Source of the DNA: Ephydatia muelleri
Lineage: Eukaryota; Porifera; Demospongiae; Spongillida; Spongillidae
Assembly (NCBI GenBank): GCA_013339895.1
Contig: JABACO010000005.1
Location: 2,967,731 to 3,031,730 of the forward strand
Direction of reading: 5' to 3'
DNA: 64,000 nt
Positions 61,143-64,000 of the stretch are shown here, piece after piece. Position 1 is the stretch's first letter; every line of letters starts with the position of its first letter. Made by a program: the position numbers and the translations under genes. Under the pieces are notes generated by a model. That model had not been told where the DNA came from and did no database searches. It saw nothing but the letters and a program-made list of their open reading frames with translations.

Positions 61143-61502
61143 CGTGACATTTTACCTTTTGAAATTCAAATGTCTTCTTGTACCCAGCATGTAAGAAGTC
61201 CCGACCTCACGAATAAATTCTTTTATATATGTGACTCTCCTGTACTTTTCTAGAGCTGCATTGTCCTCCAAACCCTATTTGTCACATCACTAGGCTTGCA
61301 GTTGTAATTGTGCCATGAATCAATACCACAACCTATTGACATAAGATGTGCATTTTCATGCGATGTAACTGTTCCCCACATGCCATGCATGCATGTTTGT
61401 AGCCGATAATAGGCAGTTGCCTACCAACATTACGGAGACCTACCTGCTGTTTTGCTGGAACGACTAAAACATCATGCACGAGCTCCTAGACTATAAGGAT
61501 GT

Positions 61503-61712
61503 TCAAAATTTGGAAGCCACTCTTATGAAGAAGCGCAAGTTCTTGTCAAGCGATGATGGGTCTTTAACGGCCGGCAGCTTTAATCTTCTCTCCAAAGTCT
61601 TTATAAAAGATGCCACTGGTTCCCCTTGGCCTTGAAGTGGAGGAAACTTCTCGGAAAGAAAGATGCCAAACTCCTTCTCTCGCGCGAACGTCGATTTCCA
61701 TTTCGATGGCAA
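61503..61712 (-). CDS. Unidentified frame inside the transposon
   Basis: Sixty-nine minus-strand codons (SKWKSTFAREKEFGIFLSEK, later TLERRLKLPAVKDPSSLDK). The composition looks coding, charged and helical, but no family is recognised. Its position upstream of the PHD finger on the same strand suggests both belong to one transposon gene. Confidence 0.35.
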   Translation of the reverse strand: MPSKWKSTFAREKEFGIFLSEKFPPLQGQGEPVASFIKTLERRLKLPAVKDPSSLDKNLRFFIRVASKF

Positions 61713-61894
61713 AGGTCAAAAAATAAACAACGGGCAACGACATGCACGCTCGCACACAGAATTTCCAACAAGATTCTTTGCAACCACGTGCCTAAATTAA
61801 TTGACTGACTTTAAAGCGGGTCGACCGTCAACCGGCTGTAAATCGGGTCGACCGGTTTTAAAAGCGGGTCAAAAGTTTTAAATCGGGCCGTAAC

Positions 61895-62912
61895 ATAGAC
61901 ACGTTTTATGAATTATATATTTATAAACAGCTAAACATGGATTTAATAAAAGTAATAATCTAATATTCTGTAAACAAATCAGGATTTAATCCTTTCTCAT
62001 TACCCAAAAATAGATATCTAGCCAATAACAGCAACACAAATGATTTTCATACATTTTGTGTTTACTGCAAGTTTAATGATATCGAATATTATTGTAATAT
62101 AATGAATCCAATTGGCTGTTGATCAGAAGTAATATAATATTATTCAATGGTTGTTAGTGGCTAACATCATGCATGGGGTGTACTTCTAAATAGTGAAGAA
62201 TGGTACTATTGTGTTTGTAGCAACATTGCTGCAACCAACACAGTAGTACATGTAGAAGCATTTCAAATGTCAGGTTGTGCACCCAAAAGAAGTTGATGTA
62301 GTTTTCATCTCTATTGATCCTAATCCAGGGGAAGAACAACATCAACCACACATTCTATGGCCAGACCCAGCAGCATATAAAATTACATTACTTAAACCTG
62401 GTGTATCCAATGATAGGCTGGGCAACAAATCATTGAATGTATGGATGCCAAGCAACATGTTTTGAAGGGTGAATTATCAAATTGCATGGACTGTTTATCA
62501 ATGATCCAGCACACACCCCAATATTGTCACATCATCAGCAGCACATGACGTGGTTTTCACAGTAACAATACTGCTAAGATGTTACACAAATAATTTTGCA
62601 AAACAACCTTCTGAAGCTCTGAAACTGAGTAAATTTTAGTGGAGCAAAATGCAAAGAATCCTGAAAAAGATGCCACGACATGAAGCCATAACCAGTTAGA
62701 CTAAACTTGAACATTCCTTCTTCAGAAGAATTTCAAATGAAAAAGTGATACACCCCTTTTTGGTTCAACAGTCAATACCCATACAGCCCCTTTGTATAGA
62801 AGCTTTCAATGCTACTGATCATGACTCGCTATACAACAATGTTCAGTATTCTGTGCATGCATCGTGACAGTACAGAGCATTTGATGCACCATGCCACTCA
62901 GTGGTGGTGTGG

Positions 62913-62914
<2 letters not shown>
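61895..62914. other. AT-rich; one protein-like frame
   Basis: Plus-strand 62,277-62,465 reads 62 codons containing VDVVFISIDPNPGEE and ILWPDPAAYKITLLKPGVSN, which look coding; no family is recognised and splice signals are not evident. The rest shows nothing. Confidence 0.35.
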
Positions 62915-62952
<38 letters not shown>

Positions 62953-62991
62953 CGCTATTGCGCCCCCCCCCCCCCCCCCCCCCCCCCCCCC
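62915..62991. repeat. G38 / C29 foldback around CGCTATTGCG
   Basis: Thirty-eight guanines, the 10-base loop CGCTATTGCG (itself with GCGC symmetry) and 29 cytosines. An almost pure G:C hairpin. Confidence 0.95.
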
Positions 62992-63670
62992 GAGGCCCTG
63001 AAAATAGGGGCGCCGAAATGCAGAGGTCGCCAAAATGACGGCTGAGATCAGTATACAACAAAGTAAAGTTAGCCTGGAATACGCTGTTTAAATGAACTTA
63101 CATGCAGAGCGATTAAAGCTAATTATCAGTTAATTTGAATAAATGACGAATTAGTGTTCATATTTAAAGTACGGTATCAATTACACATTGCAGTCATTTG
63201 CAAAAAGTCCATGGCAGAATAATTTTATATTGCAGGAAAAAGTTGACCAGAATTGATGAAAAAGAAAAGCATAGATCATTCATGGTAAGTTTTCTAAAGA
63301 ACTCGGCTATTTAGGTGAATCTGTCACTTCGTAGTTACTGATTTCGATAGTCCAACCAGTACTAGTGAAGCGCTCCGAACGTTGATGTAGAGAAGGCGAC
63401 CGTGGACGATATTAATAAGGAATTCGAGGTTGTACACTCCAATCCTGGATGGCCTGTGTTGTGCTGATGTTCACCAGCAAGTGTATGCATTGTATCAAAT
63501 GACAGAGAAACTTGTATATGTACCTTGAAGAACTTACAGTGTACGTAGCTTTTCTGCGCTAAAGCGTGCGAAAACACAATTGAAATATATGATGGTGCAC
63601 GAGAAGCTGGAAGGATTATTGCTCTTCTCAGTAGAACGTACTAGCATTGACGAAAGAATCAAGAACGATA
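62992..63670. other. No gene seen
   Basis: Unremarkable sequence; the frames present are short and without recognisable domains. Confidence 0.5.
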
Positions 63671-63671
63671 C

Positions 63672-63760
63672 TGTATAGTCTCGTACCCAGACTCAAACGT
63701 ACATAAGTACTACTGCACGAATTGCTTACATGCGTTTGGGTCTATGTACGAGACTATACA
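63672..63760. mobile_element. Hairpin element, 89 bp
   Basis: The left arm TGTATAGTCTCGTACCCAGA...(63,672-63,708) is complementary to the right arm (63,726-63,760, ending TACGAGACTATACA) with a few mismatches around a 17-base loop. MITE-like. Two direct TTCGTGATTAACATGGTTT repeats follow at 63,811-63,857. Confidence 0.75.
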
Positions 63761-64000
63761 TCCTCTCACCGCGTTATTGCACGCAATTTTTGCCCGGTAA
63801 AATATATAGTTCGTGATTAACATGGTTTCCTCATTATCTTCGTGATTAACATGGTTTGCCACGATGGACATGTACACGTATGTAAAAGATTGTTGGAGGG
63901 GGGGGGGGGCGCTACAAACCCCCAACCACCAAATACCTCCACACAGCAAATGCATGTCACTAGATAAATTTAGATGTCACTCGAAAAAAAAAACTAGTGA

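Larger units (their letters stand above)
60494..61894. mobile_element. 1.4-kb DNA transposon with palindromic subterminal arrays
   Basis: Inverted ends: left GTTACGGCCGGCCCGATTTA, right (inverted) GTTACGGCCCGATTTAAAAC. Inside each end is an array of CCGGTCGACCGGTTTTAAA-like units (60,510-60,660 and 61,810-61,880) built on the palindrome GGTCGACC. Flanking ATAGAT and ATAGAC may be a target-site duplication of 5-6 bp. Internally, the minus strand encodes a PHD finger (60,927-61,142) and another short frame (61,503-61,712). No transposase core is recognised, so it may be non-autonomous or internally deleted. Confidence 0.75.

Overview
This is a window of an animal (metazoan) nuclear genome, most probably a marine invertebrate and best fitting a sponge. 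The genes are split by GT-AG introns, some only 37-54 bp long. The recognisable host genes are animal housekeeping genes (PRMT9, a TTC39/IML2-family TPR protein, isovaleryl-CoA dehydrogenase, an MRNIP-like zinc finger). There are degenerate FN3-bearing receptor exons of a kind I associate with sponges, and an oligoadenylate synthetase (OAS) domain. Micro- and minisatellites, poly-G/poly-C runs, hairpin MITEs and decayed transposons fill much of the rest. The phylum is inferred; animal origin is well supported.

Layout. 0-5 kb: 29-bp minisatellite, one orphan first exon (minus), a dead Tc1/mariner copy. 5-14.5 kb: degenerate copies of a receptor 3' exon, an FN3 fragment, two pairs of segmental duplications and two relics of one reverse-transcriptase (RT) element. 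16.3-21.8 kb (minus): TTC39-like gene in pieces, with long CA and CATA microsatellites in its introns. 24.0-26.3 kb (plus): MRNIP-like gene with a 1.2-kb minisatellite in its last intron. 26.85-33.92 kb (minus): PRMT9 in at least 12 exons, several introns carrying their own minisatellite; its first exon has an in-frame TAG. 34.7-36.2 kb: RT relic. 36.95-40.3 kb (minus): last four exons of isovaleryl-CoA dehydrogenase with three frame-breaking indels. 40.9-47 kb: more RT relics in a gene-poor stretch. 48.2-51.2 kb (minus): decayed DNA transposon whose protein has RAG1-N-terminus-like zinc motifs. 52.0-59.35 kb (plus): one uninterrupted 2,445-residue reading frame. 60.5-61.9 kb: DNA transposon with palindromic GGTCGACC terminal arrays and a PHD finger. 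62-64 kb: a G38/C29 foldback and a hairpin element.

The main discovery candidate is the intronless giant gene at 52,011-59,348. It reads MYND finger, DUF4470-like region, SAP-like motif, Sel1 repeats, an OAS-type nucleotidyltransferase with all three catalytic aspartates, TPR-like helices, a right-handed beta-helix, two more MYND fingers and an unrecognised C-terminal domain. I know of no described OAS protein with this architecture. A role in nucleic-acid sensing or second-messenger signalling is inference. Its 7.3-kb frame is clean, which makes the broken frames in neighbouring genes harder to blame on assembly quality alone.
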